Positions 20,824 to 29,387 of a stretch of DNA of 30,906 nt are shown here, piece after piece (the stretch's first letter is position 1; every line of letters begins with the position of its first letter). The DNA comes from DAOVRD01 sp964605915 (GTDB taxonomy: Bacteria; Planctomycetota; Brocadiia; SM23-32), in contig CAZSET010000010.1 in assembly GCA_964605915.1 (NCBI GenBank), positions 1-30,906 of the forward strand. Reading direction: 5' to 3'. The notes below the pieces were generated by a model. The model ran no database searches. It saw only the letters and a list, made by a program, of their open reading frames with translations, and had not been told where the DNA came from. Made by a program: the position numbers and the translations under genes.

Positions 20824-22641
20824 CTACTCGTTCCCGCCCTCGTCGCGGATGCTGACGACGCGCGCCGGCTCGCCGGCCGCGAGGACCTGCTCGTTGTCGA
20901 ACTCGACGCGCGAACACTTGTCTGCGACTTCGGCCACTGCGTCCGAGGGCTCCGCGTCGACGCAGGGAGGCAGGGGATTGCAGAAGACGACGGTTCCGCC
21001 CGCCTCTGCGAAGTCCTGGAGGACGTCCAATGTGCTGCCGCGTAGCGTGTCCACCGGGGGCACGAGCACGACGTCGTACCGGGCCACACCCACCTTGAGC
21101 GCCGGCTTTTCAGCGGCCTGGACCTCGGCCAGGCGGGACAGCATCTCCTCGTCCCCGTAGTCGAAATCCACGTGGCCGTCCAGCAGCCAGTGCAGCACTG
21201 AGTCGAACTGCTCCTCCAGCCGTTGGACGGCTTCGTCCTCATGCCAGCCGACCGTCGCCCGGGCCCAGACGCTCTCGACCGGGTGGATGACCAGCAACTT
21301 GCGCACCGCCTGGCCACGGCTCATCACGGCGTCGACGCGGCCGAAGTAGTCCTCCACCTTGCGGTAATGCTCCCACCACGGCGATTGGAAGCCGATGGAG
21401 GCGGGATAGTCGCGCTTGGCCTGCCCGGACATGGTGTACCAGAACAGATGCTGGCATCGCAGGTTGATGCCCAGGGCCGCCTGCCAGTCGCCGATGGCCT
21501 TGTGGCCCTCGAACGGGAAGTCCCAGCCCGTGCACCCGTAGAGCTCGGAGAGCAGCCAGCGCCGCCCCGTCTGGCGCAGAACGCTGGAACACTGTTTGGC
21601 TGTGCTCAACTCGGGCGGCTTCTCGGTCAGGACGTCGATTCCCGGCGCCTGCATGAACTCGTAGAATCGCATCGCCGATCCGACCACGCTGGACTGCCGG
21701 CACAGGCTCTCCTCGGCGAGCACGTGGCCGGTGAAAAGCAGGTTGTTCTGGCCACACCATTCCCCGACCTGTCGCGCGAAGGCGTCCACAAACAGGAACG
21801 TCTTGCAGTCATGGTAGTGGTATCGGGGCTGCGAGACGTCCTTGCCGTCCACTTCGAGGAACAGCTCCGGCAGGTGGTCCATAATGTCGTAGCCGTACCT
21901 CTCCTGGAAGACCTTCGGAAGGTCGGGGGTCCAGGGGACGGCACGGCCGGCCCCCCCGAAGACGGACCGCTCGAACAGGCCGCCGTGGTTCGGCTCGTCG
22001 GTGAACACGCCGGGAACCAGCCCGCCGAAATGCTCCCCCACCCTTTCCTTGTAGGCCTCGTGCGTGACTTCGATGAACTTGCGGACCGCTTCGTGGCTCA
22101 TCGTGTCCAGGTACGTGGCGTCGTTGTACCACGAGCTCGGGCTGTCGGCGGTCACGAAGAAGGCGAGCACCTTGGCGTCGACCGGCGATACCGTTGTGTC
22201 GCCCCGGATTCGCTTAACATCGCTGGCTTGGGACCCATCGATGCACGCCGAAAAGAGCGCCAGGGGCTCGCGCTCGAACTGGAGGGTAAAATCGTCCGAG
22301 ACGACCATCTGCAACTGCTTGTGCCGGAACCGCGGGTCCTTCGTGACCAGGCCGCCGGCGGCGCCCGATGGCCAGCGGTCCTCGTCGTAGAGCCACGCCT
22401 CCATGCCGAGCTTGCCCGCTTCGTCTATGCAGGCCTTGACCATCTCGAACCACTCGTCGGACAGGTAAGGCGTGGCCAGCCCGACCCGCGAGTGCATGAA
22501 GAACCCGCCCAGCCCCATGCGGTGCATGACGCGTATCTGGCGCCTCAGCTCTTCCGCTTCCAGCTTGCCATTCCAGGCCCAGAAGGGCTTGCCCCGGTAG
22601 GCAGGTCCGGGATCCTTGAACGCTTCCTTCAAGTCTTCCAT
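20824..22641 (-). CDS. GH106-like glycosidase (putative alpha-L-rhamnosidase), N-terminal catalytic part ending at TAG
   Basis: A 605-residue catalytic part of a protein that resembles glycoside hydrolase family 106, whose characterised members release L-rhamnose. Typical words are YRGKPFWAWNGKLEAEELRR, GGFFMHSRVGLATPYLSDEW, EAWLYDEDRWPSGAAGG, VPGVFTDEPNH, LLSELYGCTGWDF and LFWYTMSGQAKRDYPASIGF. No signal peptide is visible from the ATG at 22641, so it may be cytosolic. An upstream in-frame ATG at 22698 adds an unconserved stretch. The frame then meets TAG at 20826-20824 and continues open to 19582; the full product would be about 1,019 residues. It is the last gene of a likely three-gene unit after a UDP-sugar dehydrogenase. 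Rhamnosidase specificity is family knowledge only. Confidence 0.8.
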   Translation of the reverse strand: MEDLKEAFKDPGPAYRGKPFWAWNGKLEAEELRRQIRVMHRMGLGGFFMHSRVGLATPYLSDEWFEMVKACIDEAGKLGMEAWLYDEDRWPSGAAGGLVTKDPRFRHKQLQMVVSDDFTLQFEREPLALFSACIDGSQASDVKRIRGDTTVSPVDAKVLAFFVTADSPSSWYNDATYLDTMSHEAVRKFIEVTHEAYKERVGEHFGGLVPGVFTDEPNHGGLFERSVFGGAGRAVPWTPDLPKVFQERYGYDIMDHLPELFLEVDGKDVSQPRYHYHDCKTFLFVDAFARQVGEWCGQNNLLFTGHVLAEESLCRQSSVVGSAMRFYEFMQAPGIDVLTEKPPELSTAKQCSSVLRQTGRRWLLSELYGCTGWDFPFEGHKAIGDWQAALGINLRCQHLFWYTMSGQAKRDYPASIGFQSPWWEHYRKVEDYFGRVDAVMSRGQAVRKLLVIHPVESVWARATVGWHEDEAVQRLEEQFDSVLHWLLDGHVDFDYGDEEMLSRLAEVQAAEKPALKVGVARYDVVLVPPVDTLRGSTLDVLQDFAEAGGTVVFCNPLPPCVDAEPSDAVAEVADKCSRVEFDNEQVLAAGEPARVVSIRDEGGNE

Positions 22642-22713
22642 CAGCCGGTCCGTCCTTTCTGCGGGGAGGCGCCAGCACCCTCCGGCCGTCTGCGCCATCC
22701 CCTTGCCGTGAGC

Positions 22714-24039
22714 TCAGATCTTGTGTATGTGCGGCTCCCTGTAATCCTTCAATGCGTTGCGGGTGTCCAGAATCAGCCGTGCCTCGCGCACGACCGCGTC
22801 CCACGGGAAGTCCGAATGGTCGGTGATGATGATGACGCAATCCTTTGCAGCCAACTCGCTCTGCTGGATGGGCACGGCCTCCAGGCGAGCGCCGTCCGGC
22901 AGCGCGACGGCCGGCACATGGCTGTCGCTGTAGGAAACCAGCGCGCCCTTGCTGCGCAGCATCTCGATGATGTTCAGCGCGGGGGACTCGCGAACGTCGG
23001 AAACGTCCCGCTTGTAGGCCACGCCCAGGACATGGATCGCGGAGCCCTTGAGCGGCTTGCCGGCGTCATTGAGCAGGTCGGCCGCCAGCTCGACCACGTA
23101 TTCGGGCATGCCGGCGTTGACGCGGCCGGCCAGGTCGATGAAGCGCGGCTCGAACCCGTGCAGCCGAGCCTTCCAGGCCAGGTAGAACGGGTCGACGGGG
23201 ATGCAGTGCCCGCCCAGCCCCGGCCCGGGGTAGAATGCCTCGAAGCCGTACGGCTTTGTCCCGGCGGCGTCCACCACCTCCCACACGTCGATGCCCAGCT
23301 TGTGACACATGACGGCCAGTTCGTTGACCATCGCGATGTTGACGCTGCGGTAGGTGTTCTCCAGCAGCTTGACCATCTCGGCCACGCGGCTGGAGGAGAC
23401 CTCGACGACCGTGTCCACCACGCGCCTGTAGAGCGCCGCCGCCATGCGCGTGCAGTCCGGCGTGATGCCGCCGACGACCTTGGGAACGTTTTCGATGCTG
23501 AACTGCGAATGGCCCGGTCCGGGGTCGACCCGCTCCGGGCTGAAGCCGAGCCAGACGTCCGTGCCCACCCGGAGGCCGTTGCGCTCCAGCCGCCCGCGCA
23601 CCAGCTCGTCCGTCGTGCCCGGATACGACGTGCTCTCCAGGATGACAACCTTGCCGGGGCCTATGTGCTGTGCAATTGCGTCCACGCTGCGCACGATGAA
23701 CGAGACGTCGGGCTCCCTCGTCTTGCGCAGAGGAGTGGGGACGCAGATGAGCACGGCGTCGCAATCGCGCACGATGGCGTAGTCCGTGGTGGCGATGAGC
23801 TTGCCGCTCTCGACGGCCGCCCCCAGCTCACCGTTGCTGACGTCGTCGATGTAGGACCGGCCGGCGCCGATCGCCGCCACGCGGCCGGCGTCCGTGTCGA
23901 TGCCGACGACCTTCTCGACGCGTCCGGCGCACTGGAGGGCAAGCGGCAGCCCAACGTAGCCCAACCCCACGACGGCCACGGTTATGCGCCCCGCGTTGAT
24001 CCTCTCAAGGAATGCTTCGGCGGTCTCTGACGGGTCCAC
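22714..24039 (-). CDS. UDP-N-acetylglucosamine/UDP-glucose 6-dehydrogenase (nucleotide-sugar dehydrogenase, WbpA-like)
   Basis: A 441-residue NAD-dependent enzyme that oxidises C6 of a UDP-sugar to the uronate in two steps, supplying precursors of surface polysaccharide. Rossmann motif VAVVGLGYVGLPLAL (residues 21-35), ICVPTPLRKTREPDVS, ESTSYPGTTDELV, GFSPERVDPG, NTYRSVNIAMVNELA, the catalytic-cysteine segment PGPGLGGHCIPVDPFYLAW (Cys279) and GVAYKRDVSDVRESPAL are all present. The CIPVDPFYL form is typical of WbpA-type (UDP-GlcNAc or ManNAc) enzymes more than of UDP-glucose dehydrogenases. The start is GTG; its ribosome site is weak. It lies 39 bases after the YhaM-like gene and 72 before the glycosidase. 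No glycosyltransferase is present. Confidence 0.92.
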   Translation of the reverse strand: MDPSETAEAFLERINAGRITVAVVGLGYVGLPLALQCAGRVEKVVGIDTDAGRVAAIGAGRSYIDDVSNGELGAAVESGKLIATTDYAIVRDCDAVLICVPTPLRKTREPDVSFIVRSVDAIAQHIGPGKVVILESTSYPGTTDELVRGRLERNGLRVGTDVWLGFSPERVDPGPGHSQFSIENVPKVVGGITPDCTRMAAALYRRVVDTVVEVSSSRVAEMVKLLENTYRSVNIAMVNELAVMCHKLGIDVWEVVDAAGTKPYGFEAFYPGPGLGGHCIPVDPFYLAWKARLHGFEPRFIDLAGRVNAGMPEYVVELAADLLNDAGKPLKGSAIHVLGVAYKRDVSDVRESPALNIIEMLRSKGALVSYSDSHVPAVALPDGARLEAVPIQQSELAAKDCVIIITDHSDFPWDAVVREARLILDTRNALKDYREPHIHKI

Positions 24040-24078
24040 GGTTCGCGACTCGGTCCTTTGAGGATCCCGGGCAACGGG

Positions 24079-25068
24079 TCACTCGTCGTCACGTGGGACG
24101 ACGTACAGGCGCCTGGCCTGATCCATGATGTAAACATTGTCCGACCACAGCTCGCCCTCAGGCGTGTCTGCGACGGCTTTGAAAGAGCTGTGCAGGCTCG
24201 AGCTGAGTATGTCGCAGTAGTGAACCAACAGCGCCTCGGGGGTGCGGGGAAGCACCGGCGAGCCCCACTCCATCTTCCCGTGGTGGCTCAGGATGATGTG
24301 CAGGAGCATCGCCTTCCGGCGGGCAGCCCGGTCCTCTCGCCCCTTCGGCACGTGGGGCCTGACCGCGCTGTCCCACACGTTGCTGACCATCGAGCCGCTG
24401 ATGAAGATGTGTTCGAGCAGTTCGCCCGCTTCCGTCCGTTCGCTGACGCCGGCGACCAGGCGATAGGTGTTCACCTTGCCCACGTCGTGGAGGGCAGCGC
24501 CGCAGAGCAGAAGGTCCCTGTCGAACGGACCGCTGTGCGCGCCGGCTATGCTGCAGGCCAGGTTCCAGACCTCCAGCGTGTGTTCGATCAGGCCGCCCGT
24601 GTAGTTATGGTGGTGGTAGCTGGCGGCGGGGCTTTCCTTGAACTGCGCGGCAAAGGTCGCGTTGCCATGGAACTCCGCCATCAGCCGCTTGAGCTCGGGA
24701 TCCTGGAATCCCTCGCGCTCCCAGTTGAACAGCGTCTCGAATGCGGCGTCCACGTCGATGTCCGTCGTGCGAACGAATGCCGACAAGTCGTGCTCCTCGG
24801 GCGAGAGGACGGTGTAGCGCTGGATGTTGAGTTGCTTCTTGCCCTGGTACTCGTCCACTCGGGCCAGCACTTCGAGGCCGTGGCCGGGGTGAATGGGCAC
24901 GGCGATGTTGTCCGACCACACCTTGCCGGCGACCTGCCGGCCGCCCTCGCAGTTGAGGACCAGGTTGTAGTAATTCTGCCCCCGCCGGTCCACCAGCAGC
25001 TTCGCCTCCGCAACCAGGAGGACCTCGTCGGCGACCAGTTGCCCCGTCTCCAGGGAGTCTATGTCCAT
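24079..25068 (-). CDS. HD-domain 3'-5' exoribonuclease, YhaM-like
   Basis: A 329-residue protein. Residues ~1-90 form an OB-fold nucleic-acid-binding domain (YYNLVLNCEGGRQVAGKVWS, then VLARVDEYQGKKQLNIQRY). Residues ~150-310 form an HD phosphohydrolase domain: SYHHHNYTGGLIEHTLEVW (His163), CGAALHDVGKVNTY (HD at 194-195) and HIILSHHGKMEWGSP. This OB-plus-HD order is that of YhaM/CBF1, which shortens single-stranded RNA and DNA from the 3' end. Start at ATG 25068, without a clear ribosome site, 44 bases after the predicted transcription start. It is the first gene of the unit leading to the UDP-sugar dehydrogenase and glycosidase, though its function seems unrelated to them. Confidence 0.87.
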   Translation of the reverse strand: MDIDSLETGQLVADEVLLVAEAKLLVDRRGQNYYNLVLNCEGGRQVAGKVWSDNIAVPIHPGHGLEVLARVDEYQGKKQLNIQRYTVLSPEEHDLSAFVRTTDIDVDAAFETLFNWEREGFQDPELKRLMAEFHGNATFAAQFKESPAASYHHHNYTGGLIEHTLEVWNLACSIAGAHSGPFDRDLLLCGAALHDVGKVNTYRLVAGVSERTEAGELLEHIFISGSMVSNVWDSAVRPHVPKGREDRAARRKAMLLHIILSHHGKMEWGSPVLPRTPEALLVHYCDILSSSLHSSFKAVADTPEGELWSDNVYIMDQARRLYVVPRDDE

Positions 25069-25118
25069 GCGTGCGTGGCTCAGAAGAAGGAGAATGAACC
25101 GCCCGGCCCGAAACGGCC

Positions 25119-25147
25119 AACGTATCTGCTCGCGGTGCTGTTGTCAA
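25119..25147 (-). promoter_or_regulatory. Sigma-70-type promoter for the yhaM-like gene
   Basis: Minus strand: perfect TTGACA (25147-25142), 17-base spacer, TACGTT (25124-25119). It would drive the three-gene unit down to the glycosidase. Confidence 0.68.
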
Positions 25148-25265
25148 GTGTTGGGCGTCAGCTTTGCGCCGGCCAGATGCGGGCCGGCCTTCGTTGGACA
25201 TGTGTCGTATCCGCTTGCCTGCCAGAAGTATGCGACACGGCGGCGTGCGCGCGACGCGATTCGGC

Positions 25266-25295
25266 TTGCAGTCCGCCACAGGCGCCCGCTACCAT
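25266..25295 (+). promoter_or_regulatory. Possible promoter for xerC
   Basis: TTGCAG (25266-25271), 18-base spacer, TACCAT (25290-25295), immediately before the AGAGGTGA ribosome site. If correct, the message is nearly leaderless with only a few bases before that site. Confidence 0.35.
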
Positions 25296-25312
25296 CGCCA
25301 TAGAGGTGATGC

Positions 25313-26214
25313 ATGGGCAAGCTGCTGGATGACTTCCTGCACCGGCTGGCCGTCGAGAAGGGCTACTCTCCGAACACGCTGCGCGCCTATGCCACGGACC
25401 TGCGCATGTTCGCGCAACTCCTGAAGGACCGCGGCCGGGCCCTGACGGAGGCCACGGTCCACGACGTGCGCGCGTTCATGGCGTCGCTGCAGGCACGCGG
25501 GCTTTCCCGCGCGACGCTGGCCAGGCGCACCGCCGCCGTGCGCTCGTTCCACAAGTACCTCGTCCGTCAGGGAATCAAGAAGACGAATCCCATGGCCGCG
25601 CTCCGCTCCCCGCGCCGGGAGCAGAAGCTGCCTTCTTTTCTGACGGTCTCCGACGTCGAACGGCTTCTGACCGTTCCAGACACGGGCACCTGGCTGGGCC
25701 GGCGCAACCTGGCCATCCTTGAGACGCTCTACGGCGGGGGCCTTCGTGTCGGGGAGCTGGTGGGGCTGGACCATGACGACCTCGACCCGTCCACGGGCAT
25801 GCTGCGCGTCCGCGGCAAGGGCAAGAAGGAGCGCATAGTCCCCGCCGGACGCTGCGCGCAGGCGGCGATCCGTTCCTACCTGCGGGAGGGCGGCAAGGGC
25901 GCGCCGCCGCGGCGGGACGCGCACGCCCTGTTCGTCAACTCGCGCGACGGGGGTCGCCTGACGGCGCGCAGCGTACGCCGCGTCATGCACAGGTGTGCTC
26001 TGGTGGCCGGACTCGACCCCGATCTGAGCCCGCATTCCCTTCGACNNNNNNNNNNCGACACAGCTTCGCCACCCACATGCTCAGCAACGGCGCCGACATG
26101 CGGGCCGTGCAGGAATTGCTCGGTCACGAGAACCTGAGCACGACGCAGCTCTACACGCACCTGTCCCACGAGCACCTGAAGCAGGCCTACGAGAAGGCCC
26201 ACCCGCGGGCGTGA
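25313..26214 (+). CDS. xerC: Tyrosine recombinase XerC (interrupted by assembly gap)
   Basis: Site-specific recombinase that resolves chromosome dimers at dif with XerD. N-terminal SAM-like core-binding domain (about 1-95: LLDDFLHRLAVEKGYSPNTL, YATDLRMFAQLL), then the catalytic domain with Arg145 (LYGGGLRVGELVGLD), Lys171 region (GKGKKERIVP), HSLRHSFATH (His and Arg), GHENLSTTQLYTH (His and nucleophile Tyr). The ending KAHPRA is typical of XerC more than XerD. Ten N's at 26046-26055 split the codons for LRHS. Joining the contigs on their shared CGAC restores CTT CGA CAC AGC and an unbroken 295-residue protein, so the gene is intact in the organism. ATG start after AGAGGTGA. Confidence 0.9.
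26046..26055. other. Assembly gap of ten N's
   Basis: Both sides of the gap carry CGAC (26042-26045 and 26056-26059). The coding frame of xerC is continuous only if those four bases are overlapped and the N's removed. The gap is a scaffold join and not missing DNA. Confidence 0.93.
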
Positions 26215-26241
26215 AAGACGGCAATGAACGGCGAATGAGGA

Positions 26242-26781
26242 ATGATGGCTGAAAGGGACGGCCAGGGGCGGCTGCTGATCTTCACGGGGGACGGCAAGGG
26301 CAAGACCACCGCCGCGCTCGGCTCGGCCCTGCGCGCCACCGGGCAGGGAATGAAGGTCCTGATGGTGCAGTTCGTCAAACGCCGAGCGTGCGGGGAGCAC
26401 AGGGCGGCCGAGCGCCTGGGCGGCGCGTTGGAGATGCGGCTTGCCGGCACCGGATTCCTGGACGAGGACGATCCGAAGGCGATGGCGCAAGCCGCTGCCG
26501 CAGCACGCGAAGCCCTGGCCACGGCGCGTCAGGCGATGGCCGCAGGCGATCACGGTTTCATCGTGCTCGACGAGGCGATCTTCGCGGTCGGCCGGGGGCT
26601 GCTCGACGCCGCCGACTTGCGGGAAGCGCTTGAGGCCCGGCACCTCGACGTCCACGTCATCCTGACCGGCGACGGCCCGTACCAGGCATTCGCGGACCTC
26701 GCGGACACCATCACCGAGATGCGGTGCGTCAAGCACGCCTACGATGAGGGCCGGCCCGCCACGCGGGGCATCGAGTTCTGA
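26242..26781 (+). CDS. cobO: Cob(I)yrinic acid a,c-diamide adenosyltransferase (CobO/BtuR/CobA family)
   Basis: A 179-residue P-loop enzyme that transfers the adenosyl group of ATP to the cobalt of a corrinoid to make adenosylcobalamin. The P-loop is TGDGKGKTTAALGSAL (about 15-30), followed by GMKVLMVQFVK and the Walker B-like HGFIVLDEAIFAVGRGLL. HVILTGDGPY, ADTITEMRCVKHAYDEG and the end RPATRGIEF are the usual CobO C-terminal signature (vilTGR, D..TEM...KHp...G..a..GIEf). The start may be the ATG at 26242 or 26245; GAGG is 5 bases before the second. It follows xerC by 27 bases. It fits with the corrinoid-dependent methyltransferase at 4197 but is not near it. Confidence 0.92.
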   Translation: MMAERDGQGRLLIFTGDGKGKTTAALGSALRATGQGMKVLMVQFVKRRACGEHRAAERLGGALEMRLAGTGFLDEDDPKAMAQAAAAAREALATARQAMAAGDHGFIVLDEAIFAVGRGLLDAADLREALEARHLDVHVILTGDGPYQAFADLADTITEMRCVKHAYDEGRPATRGIEF

Positions 26782-26814
26782 CGGTGGCCGAGGCCGCCTC
26801 CACTTGGGCGTGGA

Positions 26815-26843
26815 TTGACTTGGCTTCCCGCGCCCGTTAGCCT
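26815..26843 (+). promoter_or_regulatory. Possible promoter for the zinc-ribbon protein gene
   Basis: TTGACT (26815-26820), 17-base spacer, TAGCCT (26838-26843), about 60 bases before the ATG. Confidence 0.5.
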
Positions 26844-26903
26844 ATCCACCTGTGTGCGCAGGAGTTAAGCAACCTGGCAGGGCATAGCAAACAGGGGGAC
26901 GAG

Positions 26904-27653
26904 ATGCGGTGTCCGAAGTGCGGGACGGCTAACGCCGGCGGCGCCCAAAGATGCATTGCATGTGGCGCTCCCCTGGCGGCGCGCCGCGGGGAGCCCAAGA
27001 CCAGCGGCACGGCCACCGCCTCGCTGGTGCTGGGCATTCTCGGGGTCTTCTGCGGCGTGACTGCCCTGCCGGGGCTGATCCTTGGCATCGTCGCGCTGAG
27101 TCAGATATCCAGGAGCGCCGATCGGCTGAAGGGCCAGGGCATGGCGATAGCGGGCGTCGTCGTCTCTGGCCTCTGGTTGGCCCTCTTTGCGTGTGTGGCG
27201 CTAGCGGGAGCTGCCCTGATGCCGGCCCTCGAGCGCGCCCGGGATGAGGCCAGGGCCACGGCGTGCCAGTCCAACCTGCACCAACTGGGTTTTGCGCTGG
27301 CCCTTTATGAAACAGATTGGGCGGGCTTGCCGCCAGCGGATAGCTGGTGCGATGCGCTATTGGAAGGAGGCTATGCGGAGGACAGGGAGGTATTCCGATG
27401 TCCCGCGGCGTCAGAGCAGGAGTACGGGTACGCCCTGAATGCGAACCTGGCGGGGGCAATCATAGCACACGTTGCGGTTCCCTCCAAGACGGTGGTGCTC
27501 TTCGAGTCGGACGCGGGGTGGAACGCCAGTGGTGGACGGGAGCTGATGATCGCGACGCCACGCCACGCACGGGGTTACGTCATCCTGTTCGCGGACCTGA
27601 GCGTAGACGCCGTGCCGCCCGACCGTTTGGACGACCTCGTATGGGAACCGTAG
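26904..27653 (+). CDS. Zinc-ribbon, DUF4190-like membrane protein with pseudopilin-like C-terminal domain
   Basis: A 249-residue protein made of three recognisable pieces. Residues 1-25 are a zinc ribbon (MRCPKCGTANAGGAQRCIAC). Residues ~35-103 hold two membrane spans in DUF4190 style (TASLVLGILGVFCGVTALPG, then MAIAGVVVSGLWLALFACVA). Residues ~105-249 resemble the globular part of type-II-secretion-like major pseudopilins of planctomycete-type bacteria: ALMPALERARDEARATACQS, NLHQLGFALALYETD, VFRCPAASEQEYGYALN, TPRHARGYVILFADLSVDAV. A normal prepilin leader is absent; the second span takes the place of the pilin helix. Ribosome site GGGGGACGAG. Probably a membrane-anchored protein not processed by prepilin peptidase; function unknown. 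Confidence 0.78.
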   Translation: MRCPKCGTANAGGAQRCIACGAPLAARRGEPKTSGTATASLVLGILGVFCGVTALPGLILGIVALSQISRSADRLKGQGMAIAGVVVSGLWLALFACVALAGAALMPALERARDEARATACQSNLHQLGFALALYETDWAGLPPADSWCDALLEGGYAEDREVFRCPAASEQEYGYALNANLAGAIIAHVAVPSKTVVLFESDAGWNASGGRELMIATPRHARGYVILFADLSVDAVPPDRLDDLVWEP

Positions 27654-27687
27654 GCCGCGTGCGTGCCGTAATGGGTTGCCGCCGCTA

Positions 27688-27750
27688 ATGCGCCGCTGTC
27701 AGCGCATGTGCAGTTCGAAGCTGGCCCTTCCCGCTTTGCTCCGGTATAAT
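27688..27750 (+). promoter_or_regulatory. Hairpin and -10 box before the phosphatase-kinase unit
   Basis: ATGCGC/GCGCAT with an 8-base loop (27688-27707), then a perfect TATAAT at 27745-27750 without a recognisable -35. The GTG start is at 27798. The hairpin has no T-run, so it is not a clear terminator; it could be an operator. Confidence 0.4.
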
Positions 27751-27797
27751 CTGGACGGGTCGGTTTCCGATGAAGCCCGTCTGCGAAGGAGATCGAT

Positions 27798-29384
27798 GTG
27801 GCCAGGCTGTTCTGGGATGACGGGACCGTGCAGAGCCATGCCCGGGCCGAGTTCGATCCCGCCGAGTACGGCGGGATCCTGGCGAGGCTGAGCGAGACGT
27901 GCGGCACGGCACTGGAGCTCCTGCCTGAGAAGAGCCGCCAGCGCTCCGAGCTGCCCTACTTTCCCGTGCGCATCGGCGGCAGGAGGTCCGGCTGGGGCGT
28001 GTCCGGGGGGGATGAGAGCGAGGCCTTTCGACGCGCCGCGGCCGTCGCTGCCGACGTGGTCAGCCGCATGTCCACCGCCGAGCAGGACATGGCCAGCCTG
28101 GCGATGGAGCTGGCCGACCGGTACGAGGAGCTCAATTTCCTCTACGACATGGCCGACCGCGTGGGCGGCCTGCTTGACGAGGACGAGGTCTGCCATTTTG
28201 TGGTTGAGGAAGCTGCCTGGCTGATGAACTGCGAGCGCGCCTCCATCATGCTGGCTGGTGAGGATGAAGGGCAACTGAAGATCCGTGCCGCCGTCGGCCT
28301 GTCCGATCAGATAACGGATGAAGTGGCCGTCCGGCCGGGGGAGCGCATCAGCGGCAAGGTGTTCGAGAGCGGCCATGGCGTCATCGTCAACGAAGGCGAT
28401 CCGATGCCGGTCGATTCGCTCAACGTTCGGGAGTTGCGCGAGTCGAACTGCTTCCTGAGCGTTCCGCTCAAGATCGGCTCCCAGCCCGACCGCAAGGAGC
28501 AGATCCTGGGCGTGTTCAACCTCACGCGCAAGCGGGAGGGCAGCATGTTCACGGCCAGCGACCTGAAGCTGGTCAGCGCCGTGGCCGCCACTACGGCGAC
28601 GCAGATCCACAACTGCCGCCTGATCAACGCCGAGCGCGAGCGTCAGCAATTGGAGCACGAGCTGGAGCTGGCTGCCCACATCCAGCTCAGCCTGCTGCCC
28701 GCCCATCCCTTGCAGGCCGGCGCCGTGGTGCTGGCAGGAGACTCGAAAGCGGCTCAGCATGCCGGCGGGGACCTGTTCGATTATTGGCTGCAGGACGACC
28801 ACGTTTGCCTGGTTGTGGCGGACGTATCGGGCCACGACATGGGCGCGGCACTGATGGTCACGGCCTTCCGCAGCGTCATCCGCAGCGAGGCGGCGCACCG
28901 CCGCACCGTGGCCGGCCTGATGAGCCGCGTCAACCAGGCATTGTTCGAAGACCTGGTGCATTCGGAGCTGTTCATCAGTTGCTTCTACGCTGAGATCGAG
29001 CTCGCATCCGGCCTGGCGACCTTCTGCCGGGCCGGCCATCCGAAGCCCCTGCTTATGCAGCTCGAAGAGAAGGGCTGGCTGGACACCGAGGGCATGTTGC
29101 TCGGCGTTGGGGAAGACGGCGAGTTCGAGGAGCGTTCGATACGCCTGGAGCGGGGGGACACGGTCGTGCTCTACACTGACGGCCTGCTGGAGGCGCGGGA
29201 CAGGGAGGACCGCTTCTTCGGCACCGACGGCGTCCGGGAGGCGGCGCTCGGAGCTCTGGCCTCGCCCCCGAAGGACATGGCCGAGCGCATCGTCGCGGCC
29301 GCCCGAGAGTACACCGCCCCCAGGCCCATCGCCGACGACATGACCGTGCTGGTCGTCCGCTACGGTCAGACATCCGGGAAATGA
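27798..29384 (+). CDS. GAF-domain PP2C-type serine/threonine phosphatase (RsbU/SpoIIE family)
   Basis: A 528-residue regulator. Residues ~1-100 are unassigned. A GAF sensor domain follows at ~115-280 (LNFLYDMADRVGGLLDEDEV, NCERASIMLAGEDEG, RPGERISGKVFESGHGVIVN, FLSVPLKIGS, ILGVFNLTRK). A short helical linker (LINAERERQQLEHELELAAH IQ region) leads to the SpoIIE/PP2C domain at ~300-524. Metal ligands are AGGDLFDY, VADVSGHDMGAAL and ADDMTVLVV. Such proteins dephosphorylate anti-sigma-factor antagonists (STAS proteins) in partner-switching pathways; no STAS or RsbW gene is in view. GTG start with AAGGAG seven bases before. The histidine kinase gene follows after 3 bases, so both likely serve one signalling pathway. 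Confidence 0.9.
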   Translation: MARLFWDDGTVQSHARAEFDPAEYGGILARLSETCGTALELLPEKSRQRSELPYFPVRIGGRRSGWGVSGGDESEAFRRAAAVAADVVSRMSTAEQDMASLAMELADRYEELNFLYDMADRVGGLLDEDEVCHFVVEEAAWLMNCERASIMLAGEDEGQLKIRAAVGLSDQITDEVAVRPGERISGKVFESGHGVIVNEGDPMPVDSLNVRELRESNCFLSVPLKIGSQPDRKEQILGVFNLTRKREGSMFTASDLKLVSAVAATTATQIHNCRLINAERERQQLEHELELAAHIQLSLLPAHPLQAGAVVLAGDSKAAQHAGGDLFDYWLQDDHVCLVVADVSGHDMGAALMVTAFRSVIRSEAAHRRTVAGLMSRVNQALFEDLVHSELFISCFYAEIELASGLATFCRAGHPKPLLMQLEEKGWLDTEGMLLGVGEDGEFEERSIRLERGDTVVLYTDGLLEARDREDRFFGTDGVREAALGALASPPKDMAERIVAAAREYTAPRPIADDMTVLVVRYGQTSGK

Positions 29385-29387
29385 TCT

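Noticed and set aside
4197..20826. Genome-wide recoding of TAG linked to methyltransferase metabolism
   Set aside because: dnaX, glyS and the DUF3795 gene all end naturally at TAG, so a local explanation for the glycosidase is preferred.
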